NCBI RefSeq assembly: GCF_046630445.1
Contig: NC_092333.1
Span: forward strand, 4,550,001 to 4,614,000
Direction: 5' to 3'
DNA from: Rutidosis leptorrhynchoides
Lineage: Eukaryota; Streptophyta; Magnoliopsida; Asterales; Asteraceae
Length of the DNA stretch: 64,000 nt
A program made the position numbers and the translations under genes. Positions 11,813-23,298 of the stretch are shown here, piece by piece. The notes under the pieces are model-generated. The model was given only the letters and a program-made list of their open reading frames with translations. It was not told the DNA's origin and did not search any database. How positions within the stretch are numbered: position 1 is the stretch's first letter; every line of letters starts with the position of its first letter.

Positions 11813-11910
<98 letters not shown>

Positions 11911-12440
11911 AATTATTGCATTCACTAAGCTTTAGCTTACCCTCTCGTTGTTTACCTTTTTAGGCTCCGGCGTGGACAAAGGAAAAGATATTCGGTTGGA
12001 TTAGTAGTCTCCCGCTTATTTTGATAGGGGATGCTTTTGGGTTAGCTTTCGGAAGTTCGACTAAGATTTGGGTAGTTTAACCCCAAACACCATGCTCTAG
12101 ATGTCGTTTGGAATTTAAACTATGATGGTCGAAACTTGTATTTTGAACGAATTTTGTAGAACGGGACATTGTGGGCCCGGTGTTGTAAAACTCGTTTTGA
12201 TGATGAAAATCTCTTAGTTTTACTTATTATAATATGTTGTGAAAAGGTCTTCGTTTAAAAGTATCGGGAAGCGGGATTTCCGCTCGTGTAATTTGGAACC
12301 CGAGATCAGAACCTGACAGTTCATTGGGACGCCGTCCCAATTGTTTGGACGCCGTCCAGGAATCTGGACGCCGTTCAGATGTACTAGTCCAGAATTTTTT
12401 TTTAGGTGTGTTTTTGGTATAACGAGGTCGGGTCGTTACA
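10354..12440 (+). repeat. 3' LTR of A1
   Basis: 2087 bp, partner of 47-2006. Main differences from the 5' copy: four instead of two GGACGCCGTCC-type sites near the start (10378-10470), a 93-bp TA run at 11814-11906, and a complete last hairpin (11566-11605). The hairpin array here spans about 11340-11605. TSD TGAAA follows at 12441-12445. Confidence 0.92.
11814..11906. repeat. (TA)n microsatellite in the 3' LTR of A1
   Basis: 93 bp of perfect TA. The matching place in the 5' LTR (about 1455-1475) has only a short interrupted TATATATGTATATG, so the run expanded after A1 inserted. Confidence 0.95.
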
Positions 12441-12445
12441 TGAAA

Positions 12446-13008
12446 TTATTACCGAAGCATTTAAAAGACTTATTTTGTTAATTTGGGCCGTGAAGTGTTT
12501 GGGCCGTAAATTTTCTTTGTGATGTTGGGCCAAGAATCAGTCTGTACTTCCTGTTATAATCGATTTAAAAGATGATGATCATGGTATGAGAAGTCATGAT
12601 GATGGTGAGATTAATTTGATGGTGATACAGTCACGATTCTATGTTTGATCAAATTTTGATGATAGTAGTTACATAATGATCATGATGATGATCATGATGT
12701 TGTTGAAGAAAGACGATGATGATGTGAACGATGAAGATGCGATGATGCCTGATGATGAATTATGATGATGATTGTATCATAAATTAGGATTATGATGTTA
12801 CGATGAAGAACTTAATTATAATTATGATGATGATGAAAAATTAATCGTTAAAATAATAATGATATTGATGATGATAATATGAAGATGATGATGATGATGA
12901 TGGCGATTAGTGATGATGAGGATGGTTACGGTAGTATGATGATGACGATTAAAGGATGATGATATACATAATGTTAAGTGTATAATTATGATGATAGTTA
13001 GGGTAAAT
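12446..13008 (+). mobile_element. fragment of an older LTR between A1 and C1
   Basis: AT-rich sequence full of GAT/ATG trinucleotide runs and lacking ORFs. It lies between the right TSD of A1 and the left TSD of C1 (TAAAT, 13004-13008). It most likely continues at 25008, after C1. The same GAT-rich style is seen (reverse strand) near 55260-55450 in another LTR of this lineage. Assignment to one older LTR is an inference. Confidence 0.5.
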
Positions 13009-13175
13009 TGTGATGACCTGGGAATTTTCGACCAAATTTAAATTTAATCTTATATGATTTTGACACGATAAGCAAAGTCTGTAATGTTGAGTCTCGAAAA
13101 CTTTGGAACAGTTGCATGAATGCATTTGCCCTATTGACCATTCTCGACGATTCACGAACATTTGTGTATAAATAT

Positions 13176-13236
<61 letters not shown>

Positions 13237-14940
13237 AGTATATATAATAAATTGAAATTTATGAAATATAATTTAAACATTTTAATATAAGCTGTAATTA
13301 AAATGAAATTTGATATGTACAAGTATCATTATTAATATTATTGATATTATTACCATTATTATCTCTGTTATTATTATTATTATTAATAGTTTCATTATTA
13401 TTATTAAAAATTAATATTGAATAACAATGTTTAAATATGTAATAGTATTATGTTTCTTTAAATAGTTAAAAATACAGATATAAAAATATATTCGATATAT
13501 AAAGATATGGATTCAGATATATAAATAAATATATATAACTGGTTATATCTTAATTGTATAATTATCAGATATTATTATTTCTATTATCATTAAAAGTAAT
13601 TATTATTATCAATAATAATACTATTATTATTATTATTTTTATTATTATAATTACCATTATTTATTTTTAATATTTGTATCATTATTATTAATATAATTAT
13701 TATTATTATTAGTCTTATTAATATTATTATTTCTATGATTATTATTAGTAATTTATTATTATGATTATAATTATTAATTCAATATATATAAATAATATTT
13801 ATATAAAAAAAATCCGTATATATATGAGTTGAAAGATCAGAAGATGTTACACGATATTCTCATCCTGTGTTAAATTGATTCTTACAGTACAAATCAGACT
13901 TTAAACAAACGAATCAAGCCAAAATCAGTTGTATGTCGCCATCCCTTTTTATTATTATTTTATTTTCTTTATTTTCTGATTAAATTGCTGCTGTCGATTA
14001 CATTAAGCTATAAAACAAATCATTACGCAAAGTTATATATTAAACCATTCTCTTTTACATCAGCACCACCAACTATCAATTTACTGCTTCAATTTGTAGA
14101 ATTAAATAAGAAAGGAGTAGAAATAAGTCACCTACCTCTGTTTGTGTACCATTTTTCAAAAACGTCGAAAATAAATCAATCTTCAAAATGTGTAAATGCA
14201 ATTGTGTTAGGAATATCCTATCTAATCTGTCTGAAAGTTTTCAAGTTCTAGTTTTCGATATCGAATTCCAATTTTGAGAGTCAAAGTTTTGAAAGAAAAA
14301 GTCAAATTTCGCTCTTCAATCAAATTCGTGTTATTCTGCACGATTCTAGTTAAATTAAGGTTTTGGAAAGTTTCTATGCAAGGTTCCTAACATATTTCAT
14401 GTTATAAATATTGACTAATACGATCTCGAATTCAAAAACCAAATTTTTTTTTTAGATAGCAGCGACAGTGGCCTGAAGCATATTTTTTTTTTTATATATT
14501 TTTCCTATTAATCATAACAAGCCTCCTCGAAATTGAATTGAATTAGAAGTCTAAAACTGAATTGGGGAATTGGTTAGGATGTTGGGAGGGTTCATTGTCG
14601 AATTGAACTAAGGATGAAGAAGAACGGTTTTATACGGGTTTATATTAAGTTAAAGTGGGTTTCAATCCAGAAAAACAAACACAGACGATTGGTTAAGCGT
14701 GTTAGTGAGGGTGCGAGAGGTCGCGGGTTCGAACCCGGGGGCGAGCAGTTATTTTTCTTAAAGCCTTTTAAGGTAGCTTTATTTATTATTATTATTATTA
14801 TTTTGATTATCATTTATGTGATTATTATTACTAATGTGATTACTATGATTATTATTATTGTTATTGATATTATTGTTATTATTAATAGAATAACACTTAT
14901 TATTATTATTATTATTATCATAGTCATATGTATTAAAAAC

Positions 14941-15009
<69 letters not shown>

Positions 15010-16714
15010 GATTATGATTATGATTATTATTATTATTGTTGTTGTTATTAATAGTGTTATAAGAATTATAATAACTATTAGTTTTTTCATAATTATAAGT
15101 ATTAAGTATTATAACAATTATTATTATTATAAGCATCATTAATGTTATTATTATTATTAAAATTGTCATTGTAGTATTATTATCATTTTTATGATTATGA
15201 TTATTAATATTATAATTACTATGAAAATAATATAATTCATTATTGTTTTCATAAATATTAAACATAGTGTCATTTTAGTACCATTATGGTTATTAGTAGT
15301 AACAGAAATATTATTATAAGTATGATCATTATTATTATCAATATGACTATCATATTAGTATTGTTATTATTAAAAAGTGTTATCATTATTATCATTTTTG
15401 TTAAAAATTATTATTTTACTCTTACTAAAACTAACCTTATTATTATTATCAGTATTATCTATATTTTTTTAATAAAATAATTATGATTACTAAAATAAAA
15501 GATTTAACGAAGCTATTAAGGTTATAATTATAAAAATAAAGATCTTATATATACTTAGTACACCTAACTTAACTATATTAACATTTATATATATAAAATG
15601 AAAACATAAATAAATAATGACACTTATAAATTATTAATATAACAAATACATCATTAATAATAAATGTATTTATTCGATCACAAGTATATGTTTTAATACA
15701 TATATGAATGTTATAGGTTCGTGAATCCGAGGCCAACGCTGCATTGTTCAGTTATTCAATATTGTCATATGTATTTTTACTACAAAATACAATAAGTGAG
15801 TTTATTTATTCCCTTTTACTCATTACATTTTTGGGCTGAGAATACATGCACTGTTTTATTAACTGTTTTACAATATTTATATGCGTGAGCTTCATTTGCT
15901 CCCTTTTACTCTTTATATTTTTGGGCTGAGAATACATGCGCAATTTTTTATAACTGTTTTACGAAATAGACACAAGTAATCGAAACTACATTATATGGTT
16001 GAATGATCGAAATCGAATATGCCCCTTTTTAGTCTGGCAATCTAAGAATTGGGGAACAGACACCCTAATTGACGCGAATCCTAAAGATAGATCTATCGGG
16101 CCCAACAAGCCCCATCCAAAGTACCGGATGCTTTAGTACTTCGAAATTTATATCATGTCCGAAGGAGGATCCCGGAATGATGGGGATATTCTTATATGTA
16201 TATTGTGAATGTCGGTTACCAGGTGTTCAATCCATATGAATGATATTTTGTCTCTATGTATGGGACGTATGTTTATGAGAAATGGAAATATAAAAGCTTG
16301 TGGTCTATTAAAATTATGAAATGATTATTTATGCTAAACTAATGAACTCACCAACCTTTTGGTTGACACTTGAAAGCATGTTTATTCTCAGGTACGAAAG
16401 AAATCTTCCGCTGTGCATTTGATCATTTAAAAGATATTACTTGGAGTCATTCATGACATATTTCAAAAGACGTTGCATTCGAGTCGTTGAGTTCATCAAG
16501 ATTATTATTAAGTCAATTATATTTGGATATATTATGAAATGGTATGCATGTCTGTCAACTGTCGATGTAAATGAAAGTTTGTCTTTTAAAAACGAATGCA
16601 ATGTTTGTAAAATGTATCATATAGAGGTCAAGTACCTCGCGATGTAATCAACTGTTGTGAATCATTTATAATCGATATGGACTTCGTCAGGATGGATTAG
16701 GACGGGTCCTTTCA
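13009..16714 (+). repeat. 5' LTR of C1
   Basis: 3706 bp, starts TGTGATGACC, ends GGGTCCTTTCA. It contains a 49-bp TA run (13185-13233), long TTA/TTAT microsatellites (13330-13790 and 14780-15480), a tRNA-like pol III module (14689-14745) and a run after 15715 that is also found in the older LTR (25846-26761). ORFs of Ile, Asn and Tyr repeats here are translations of TTA repeats, not genes. Confidence 0.93.
14689..14745 (+). repeat. tRNA-like / SINE-like pol III module in the C1 5' LTR
   Basis: A-box-like TTGGTTAAGCGTG (14689-14701) and a perfect B box GGTTCGAACCC (14726-14736) at tRNA-like spacing, in a GC-rich patch of otherwise AT-rich LTR. A short T-rich stretch and then a long TTA microsatellite follow, like the simple-repeat tail of plant SINEs. 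The second copy is at 22930-22985 and a diverged reverse copy at about 55080-55125. No tRNA cloverleaf is complete. Confidence 0.65.
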
Positions 16715-16716
16715 GT

Positions 16717-16728
16717 TGGTATCAGAGC
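16717..16728 (+). promoter_or_regulatory. primer binding site of C1
   Basis: TGGTATCAGAGC two bases after the 5' LTR, complementary to initiator tRNA-Met. Confidence 0.95.
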
Positions 16729-16744
16729 GGTGGTCTTAGCGAAC

Positions 16745-16812
16745 CAGGTCTGCAATAGTGAGTCTATCTGATAGTCGTTAGGATGCATTAGTGAGTCTGG
16801 ACTTCGACCGTG
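16745..16812 (+). promoter_or_regulatory. conserved post-primer leader motif of C1
   Basis: Contains GCAATAGTGAGTC and, about 30 bases on, GCATTAGTGAGTC, followed by TGGACTTCGACCGTG. The same double motif follows the primer site of G1 (60078-60137) and, reversed, of E1 (43591-43652). It lies where packaging or dimerisation signals of retroelements normally sit; the role is inferred. Confidence 0.7.
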
Positions 16813-17120
16813 TCTGCATGTCAAAAGTTTTGCTTATCACTTCGTGTCAAAAATCACTTGCTTATCATTCTTAGTCTAGACACGTTTTACTGCATTGATT
16901 GCATGATTAGTGTATGGACAAAATTCATATCTTAGCATATCTGCTAATTCATATCTTAGCGTATTTGTTATTGTAAACTTTGCCTGACGTTTTCTGTAAA
17001 TTCCTCTGTAACTTATGGGATTTTAGTATTATATATGCATATGTAAATTATGTATTGCAGGGTACTAATCTACATCCTATAATCTATTTCTTATCAAAAA
17101 TCCTTCATCTGATTGTACGG

Positions 17121-17720
17121 GATGAATCCCTCAACCAGTTCGAGTCCCTCAGATTTCGATAGCTATTCCGACAGTTATTCCGACAGCTATTCCGACATGG
17201 ATACTCACCTAAGCTCCGAGAGCGATGTCACCAGAATGAATCAATTAATCAGCCATTCCCAATTCATCTGATGCATTCGTAGTCGACTTAATTAATGGAA
17301 ACGCACAGAATGCAATCCCTTCCACCAACCGAATTCACCTCTTGACAAAGAACCTGAAGCGTTTACCGGCGAACCTGTTCGAGACACCATTTCCAGTCTC
17401 ATTTCCAGGGCAACTCGACAAGATTATATTCTTTCCACAATTCTGAACCTTATTCATCCGCTCATTCCGACCGACAATCATCCTGGAGTAATAAGTCAAC
17501 GAACGTCGCGCTCGAATAATCAATTCGGAGAATATGGTGCAAAATGTACCAGCCTCAGCAACATCACCGACACCAACAGTACAATCAATAACAGCACCAG
17601 TACCATCAACAATCCATGCTTCAATATCATCATCTGTACTTTGAGTATGATCTTCGTTTTACGTATCGTTCTACCTCATTTATCTTCGTTCGACATGGCG
17701 AATATGTAATCTCTAAAGTT
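17121..17720 (+). pseudogene. decayed leader ORF (ORF1) of C1, unknown function
   Basis: From ATG 17121 the frame reads a Ser/Asp-rich start with three SYSD repeats, then DMDTHLSSESD, and stops after about 50 codons at 17269-17271. Homologous-looking coding text continues in shifted frames (DKEPEAFTGEP, RATRQDYILSTILNLI, NNQFGEYG) to about 17600. Like the acidic ORF of G1 at 60247 it lies between primer site and the gag position, but the two share only composition and place. I recognise no domain. Confidence 0.55.
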
Positions 17721-17889
17721 TTAGAGATTATTTATTCTAGTTCCAACCGAAAAGCAAATGAGTTTAATACCACATTGACTCATTAAATCCATGATTACGT
17801 CTGAAGAAAATATATATGTATATATGTTTTCATAAAGATTGTAATCAAAATTTTTATTGTACAAACTGTTAATGGTAAAAATATTTTAA

Positions 17890-17906
17890 CGGGTAGGTAA
17901 TACCCG
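17890..17906 (+). promoter_or_regulatory. CGGGTA-TACCCG hairpin before the gag position in C1
   Basis: CGGGTAGGTAATACCCG can fold as a 6-bp stem with a 5-base loop. An almost identical CGGGTAGGTAGTACCCG is at 61867-61883 in G1, shortly before gag. The left half, AACGGGTAGGTA, is also the sequence just before the C1 3' LTR (21183-21194). Confidence 0.6.
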
Positions 17907-18354
17907 AGGAATATTTAGATTTCACATTAATAAGTTACACTGTACATTCTTCGAATCTGATTCAACAGTCATTTACTATCCTATTTACAAACACTGATAT
18001 ACATATCCGTTCACTGCAAAATAACCATTTTTATTCAATTTCATATTTGGATTTTAACTTATCAGAATCCAACAAGTGGCATAATGAAGAAAACATTTGA
18101 CAAAATAAAATTTGTTAGAAACAAACAAATTAACTATGAGAAATTTTGTTAAGAATCCACGCTAACTGTTCCCAGCTAATTGTTCCTAGCTAACTGATTA
18201 CATTTTATTTATCGCAATTTAATTATCGCAATTTACATTCTCGCAATTTTATTTATCGTCATTTAATTTCTGTTATTTACTTTACGCACTTTATTTATCG
18301 TCATTTAATTTCTGTTATTTATTTTACGCACTTTAAATATCGGGACATGTATAC

Positions 18355-18530
18355 AAGGTTTTGACATATCATATCGACGCATCTATATATATTATTTGGA
18401 ATCACCATAGACACTCTATATGCAGTAATGATCGAGTTCTCTATACAGGGTTGAGGTTGATTCTCAAATAATATATATACTTTGAGTTGTGATCGAGTCT
18501 GAGACGTATACGGGTCATGATACTTATTAA
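18355..18530 (+). repeat. piece of family-G LTR inside C1
   Basis: Resembles 58800-58980 of the G1 LTR closely by eye: TTGACATATCATATCGAC, a TATATATTATTTGGAA stretch, GACACTCTATATGCAGTAATG, then CTATACAGGGTTGAGGTTGA and TTTGAGTTGTGATC. It shows that the C1 interior is a patchwork. Whether by recombination or shared ancestry is open. Confidence 0.75.
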
Positions 18531-19439
18531 TTAATTCGATTATTATATATTAAAGTATATATGAATTATTGGACTGTTACTGTAGACTATCGACTGTGGA
18601 CTATCAAGATGGGACAATTTAAAATGAATTAAAATATTGATTATAACATATGAAACTAAACAACTCTTCAAGTTTGCCACTTGATTTCATCTTAAATGCC
18701 ATTTGTATCTTGACAATTCTAATTTACGTTCAAGCCTTTCATGATTCTTGAAAACACCTAAATTGAGAGGATGAACCAACCGCACTTCATCTACGAAAGA
18801 AAAGATTGATACATATAGTTATACACCCGAAACCACTCGGAACCTGAGTAAACGTTTAACACGTATCTGTGCTAGCTCTTTTGGCGTTGTTATTACCGAA
18901 AATAACTTTGCAATCCCTTTCCAATATTAGTCAATTTTGTCACAGCTCCAGCAAGTCAACTTCGATTTTCATTCGAATGAACCTTATTATAATCTTGATA
19001 TATATACGTGCTCTTTTGTTGTTACCGGGGAACCTTTTATATCCCACCATATTATCAGTAGACGTACCAGCAACCTCGTTGCTCCTTGGCTTAAATCTCT
19101 CCGACAAATCACTATATTTATCTATTGAATTCTTATCATATACTCATCCGCATCTTGTAACGAGAACTGCCATACCAACCACCGGGAATCAGCAATCAGT
19201 ACTTTGAAAACTCACAGCATATCTACATCAACAGTTATATGTATAACATTTATCTCTTAGAATTATGATCATTCATTCTGAAATTCAGAAAAGCACTCAG
19301 TCTACAAATCAACATACTGAATGTTGAAAAATTTGAATGAAGCAGCAGGAACCGTAGACAACCGTAAACGACCTTAATCATCAGAAGTTTAATGATAAAG
19401 AATAGTATGTTGGAAAAGCTCAGAAAAATTGGAACTGGA

Positions 19440-20010
19440 AAACAGATTGAGCTAACCACTAAGGAGACCAAGGAAAAATACAAGGACCATACTCTATATT
19501 CAAAGAATCCAGATAATTCTGGATCCGATGAAACCTTCAACGCATATCTTGCTCCGTACTCATGTTAAAATCTTGCGAAATGTCTTCCTCATCAACCATC
19601 GAACTTAGAAATTCCAAAATATCATCATCAATATCTTCAATATTTCTGAGGATATTTTCATAAATATTCTCGTCTGAAATTATATACCTCCTCGTACTTC
19701 CTGTGTATCATTATATTGGAAACATTCAATAGAAAATTTAGTCCCGAAAAGCGGATTATGCGAAACTATGAAGGAAGCCGTGGACAAGTCACAAAGAATA
19801 AGTTTGACTTCAAAGAATCCAAATGATTCTGTTTCTGATGAAATCTTTAGCGAATACCTTGCTTCCGAATCTAAACCTTTACGGATTAATATTCTTCATC
19901 ATCCATCGATATTAGAAATTCCAAGATATCATCGTATCTTTCATTATAAATATCCTCCATATTTCTGAAGATATTTTCATAACTATTCTTATCTAAAAAC
20001 ATTAATCTTA
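19440..20010 (+). repeat. diverged tandem duplication in the C1 interior
   Basis: About 250 bp at 19440-19690 is repeated at 19755-20000. Both halves contain TTCAAAGAATCCA, GATGAAA, CATCATCNATCGA, TAGAAATTCCAA and CTGAAGATATTTTCATAA-like blocks in the same order. Short ORFs here (19768-19968) belong to this repeat and match no known protein. Confidence 0.7.
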
Positions 20011-21139
20011 ATGTTACATCATATAGAAACTGTTAGTTTCTATATTCTGTAAACTTTCGAGCTTAAAATATGAATGTTATTGAAGTAATGTTGGGAACTG
20101 ATGCATGAGTTAGTATAATATAATGACACTTGATCAACGTGATTATATTACAGTAATTCATGCTGAGTTTCTAATGGAACGTGATGATTCACAGATCATA
20201 ACGTCATCATGTGCCATGTTACACAACTCTTACGTTCTGTCTAATTTATAAACATATCAAGAACCTATTTTTCATGATAGTTTATTCTTTCCTTGAATTC
20301 TGGTAATTTGACAAGTCAAATTGTACTATTACTATTTCTTTCTTAGGACATTAACAATGTTCATTCTGAAACTTATATCTGCGAATTCTGGACCATTACA
20401 AAAGATGCCCAATCGTAAGAAAAAGAAATGAAGGGACAAAGCTCTGAAATAGAAATTGGAGTATAAATCGCAGCAAATAGGAGCGAGTATTAACTGGGGA
20501 TGACAATGATTATAGAAAACATGAGCAAGGACTTCGAAGTATAAGGGAAGATATAAAGCCTGATAACAACTCATAAACTACAAACCGTGTATATCAATGT
20601 TTATCGCAACATAAAGACACGGGAGAATTAAAAACACTATAACCCCAAGGGCGAAGTAGAAGAAAATAGATTCCTCCGGTGGAAGTTGGAAAAGGAGAAT
20701 GATTGTTGTGATAGTAAGGATAAGGACAAGAATCAGAACTGGATTAAGCATTTTCACGATCTTTTTGATTTATGAATTAAGAAAGAAAGTATAGGAATAG
20801 TGAGGTAATGGAACGGAAGAGTTTAATTTATAATGGGAACATCAGACAGAGTAATCGAGGCAGATCACCGTATTTAATTATAGAGATCTTAATTTCCTTA
20901 TTTGTCGAAGAATCAAATCTTTTAGATTTTGAAGATTTTCTTTAAATCCCTTGAATTCCGGAATTCAACCCTGACTCTGTCAAAAGTTAAGATAAATCTT
21001 TACTTTCCTATTTCATTCTTTGGTAATAGCTTCATTCGTACTCTTCGAATAATCGAATTATTTTTTTTTATCCATATTACTCAATGATGATAAAACTCAA
21101 TTTATCAACTCATATTCGTCATGAAAACATTTTTATTGT

Positions 21140-21195
21140 TAGCCATGACCACCTCACTCAAATTTCGGGACGAAATTTCTTTAACGGGTAGGTAC
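21140..21195 (+). promoter_or_regulatory. polypurine/plus-strand primer region of C1
   Basis: TTTCGGGACGAAATTTC followed by TTAACGGGTAGGTAC immediately before the 3' LTR. The GGGACGAAATTTC block also stands at the 3' LTR edge of E1 (reverse strand, about 41567-41583), which supports it as the plus-strand priming region. Confidence 0.65.
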
Positions 21196-21365
21196 TTTGA
21201 TGACCCGGGAATTTTCGACCAAATTTAAATTTAATCTTATATGATTTCGACACGATAAGCAAAGTCTGTAATGTTGAGTCTCGAAAACTTTGGAACAGTT
21301 GCATGAATGCATTTGCCCTATTGACCATTCTCGACGATTCACGAACATTTGTGTATAAATATGTA

Positions 21366-21464
<99 letters not shown>

Positions 21465-23208
21465 ATGTATGTATATATAATAAATTGAAATTTATGAAAT
21501 ATAATTTAAACATTTTAATATAATCTGTAATTAAAATGAAATTTGATATGCACAAGTATCATTATTAATATTATTGATATTATTACCATTATTACCTCTG
21601 TTATTATTATTATTAATAGTTTCATTATTATTATTAAAAATTAATATTGAATAACAATGTTTAAATATGTAATAGTATTATGTTTCTTTAAATAGTTAAA
21701 AATACAGATATAAAAATATATTCGATATATAAAGATATGGATTCAGATATATAAATAAATATATATAACTGGTTATATCTTAATTGTATAATTATCAGAT
21801 ATTATTATTTCTATTATCATTAAAAGTAATTATTATTATCAATAATAATACTATTTTTATTATTTTTATTATTATAATTACCATTATTTATTTTTAATAT
21901 TTGTATCATTATTATTAATATAATAATTATTATTATTAGTCTTATTAATATTATTATTTCTATGATTATTATTAGTAATTTATTATTATGATTATAATTA
22001 TTAATTCAATATATATAAATAATATTTATATAAAAAAAATCCGTATATATATGAGTTGAAAGATCAGAAGTTGTTACACGATATTCTCATCCTGTGTTAA
22101 ATTGATTATTACAGTACAAATCAGACTTTAAACAAACGAATCAAGCCAAAATCAGTTGTATGTCGCCATCCCTTTTTTATTATTATTTTATTTTCTTTAT
22201 TTTCTGATTAAATTGCTGCTGTCGATTACATTAAGCTATAAAACAAATCATTACGCAAAGTTATATATTAAACCATTCTCTTTTACATCAGCACCACCAA
22301 CTATCAATTTACTGCTTCAATTTGTAGAATTAAATAAGAAAGGAGTAGAAATAAGTCGCCTACCTCTGTTTGTGTACCATTTTTCAAAAACGTCGAAAAT
22401 AAATCAATCTTCAAAATGTGTAAATGCAATTGTGTTAGGAATATCCTATCTAATCTGTCTGAAAGTTTTCAAGTTCTAGTTTTCGATATCGAATTCCAAT
22501 TTTGAGAGTCAAAGTTTTGAAAGAAAAAGTCAAATTTCGCTCTTCAATCAAATTCGTGTTATTCTGCACGATTCTAGTTAAATTGAGGTTTTGGAAAGTT
22601 TCTATGCAAGGTTCCTAACATATTTCATGTTATAAATATTGACTAATACGATCTCGAATTCAAAAACCAAATTTTTTTTTTAGATAGCAGCGACAGTGGC
22701 CTGAAGCATATTTTATTTTTTATTTTTATTTTTTTTATATTTTTCCTATTAATCATAACAAGCCTCCTCGAAATTGAATTGAATTAGAAGTCTAAAACTG
22801 AATTGGGGAATTGGTTAGGATGTTGGGAGGGTTCAATGTCGAATTGAACTAAGGATGAAGAAGAACGGTTTTATACGGGTTTATATTAAGTTAAAGTGGG
22901 TTTCAATCCAGAAAAACAAACACAGACGATTGGTTAAGCGTGTTAGTGAGGGTGCGAGAGGTCGCGGGTTCGAACCCGGGGGCGAGCAGTTATTTTTCTT
23001 AAAGCCTTTTAAGGTAGCTTTATTTATTATTATTATTATTTTGATTATCATTTATGTGATTATTATTACTAATGTGATTACTATGATTATTATTATTGTT
23101 ATTGATATTATTGTTATTATTAATAGAATAACACTTATTATTATTATTATTATTATTATTATCATAGTCATATGTATTAAAAACCATTATTATTATTATT
23201 ATTATTAC

Positions 23209-23298
<90 letters not shown>

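Larger units (their letters stand above)
47..12440 (+). mobile_element. Ty3/gypsy chromovirus (Tekay-like) LTR retrotransposon A1, disrupted
   Basis: Full-length element bounded by TG...CA LTRs (47-2006 and 10354-12440) and a perfect 5-bp target duplication TGAAA (42-46, 12441-12445). Order is LTR, primer site, gag, protease, RT, RNase H, integrase, chromodomain-like tail, polypurine tract, LTR. Gag and pol lie in one frame, as in Tekay/Del chromoviruses. It is dead: three in-frame stops (3283, 4546, 5071), a one-base frameshift near 9944-9947, and a family-G insertion, now a solo LTR (6217-9677), inside the integrase. Lineage rests on the RT and integrase motifs and the C-terminal chromodomain-like segment. 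A1 appears to have entered an older LTR. Confidence 0.93.

Noticed and set aside
14689..14745. A functional tRNA gene
   Set aside because: The B box is perfect but acceptor stem and anticodon arm do not pair as a cloverleaf; repeated in each LTR.
14614..15480. ORFs coding long Ile, Asn and Tyr runs (also 22855-23820, 25189-25404, 54785-55129)
   Set aside because: They are six-frame translations of TTA/AAT microsatellites in LTRs; no protein domain and repeat length varies between LTR pairs.
17335..17523. 62-codon minus-strand ORF in C1
   Set aside because: It is a shadow of the decayed ORF1 coding sequence on the plus strand.
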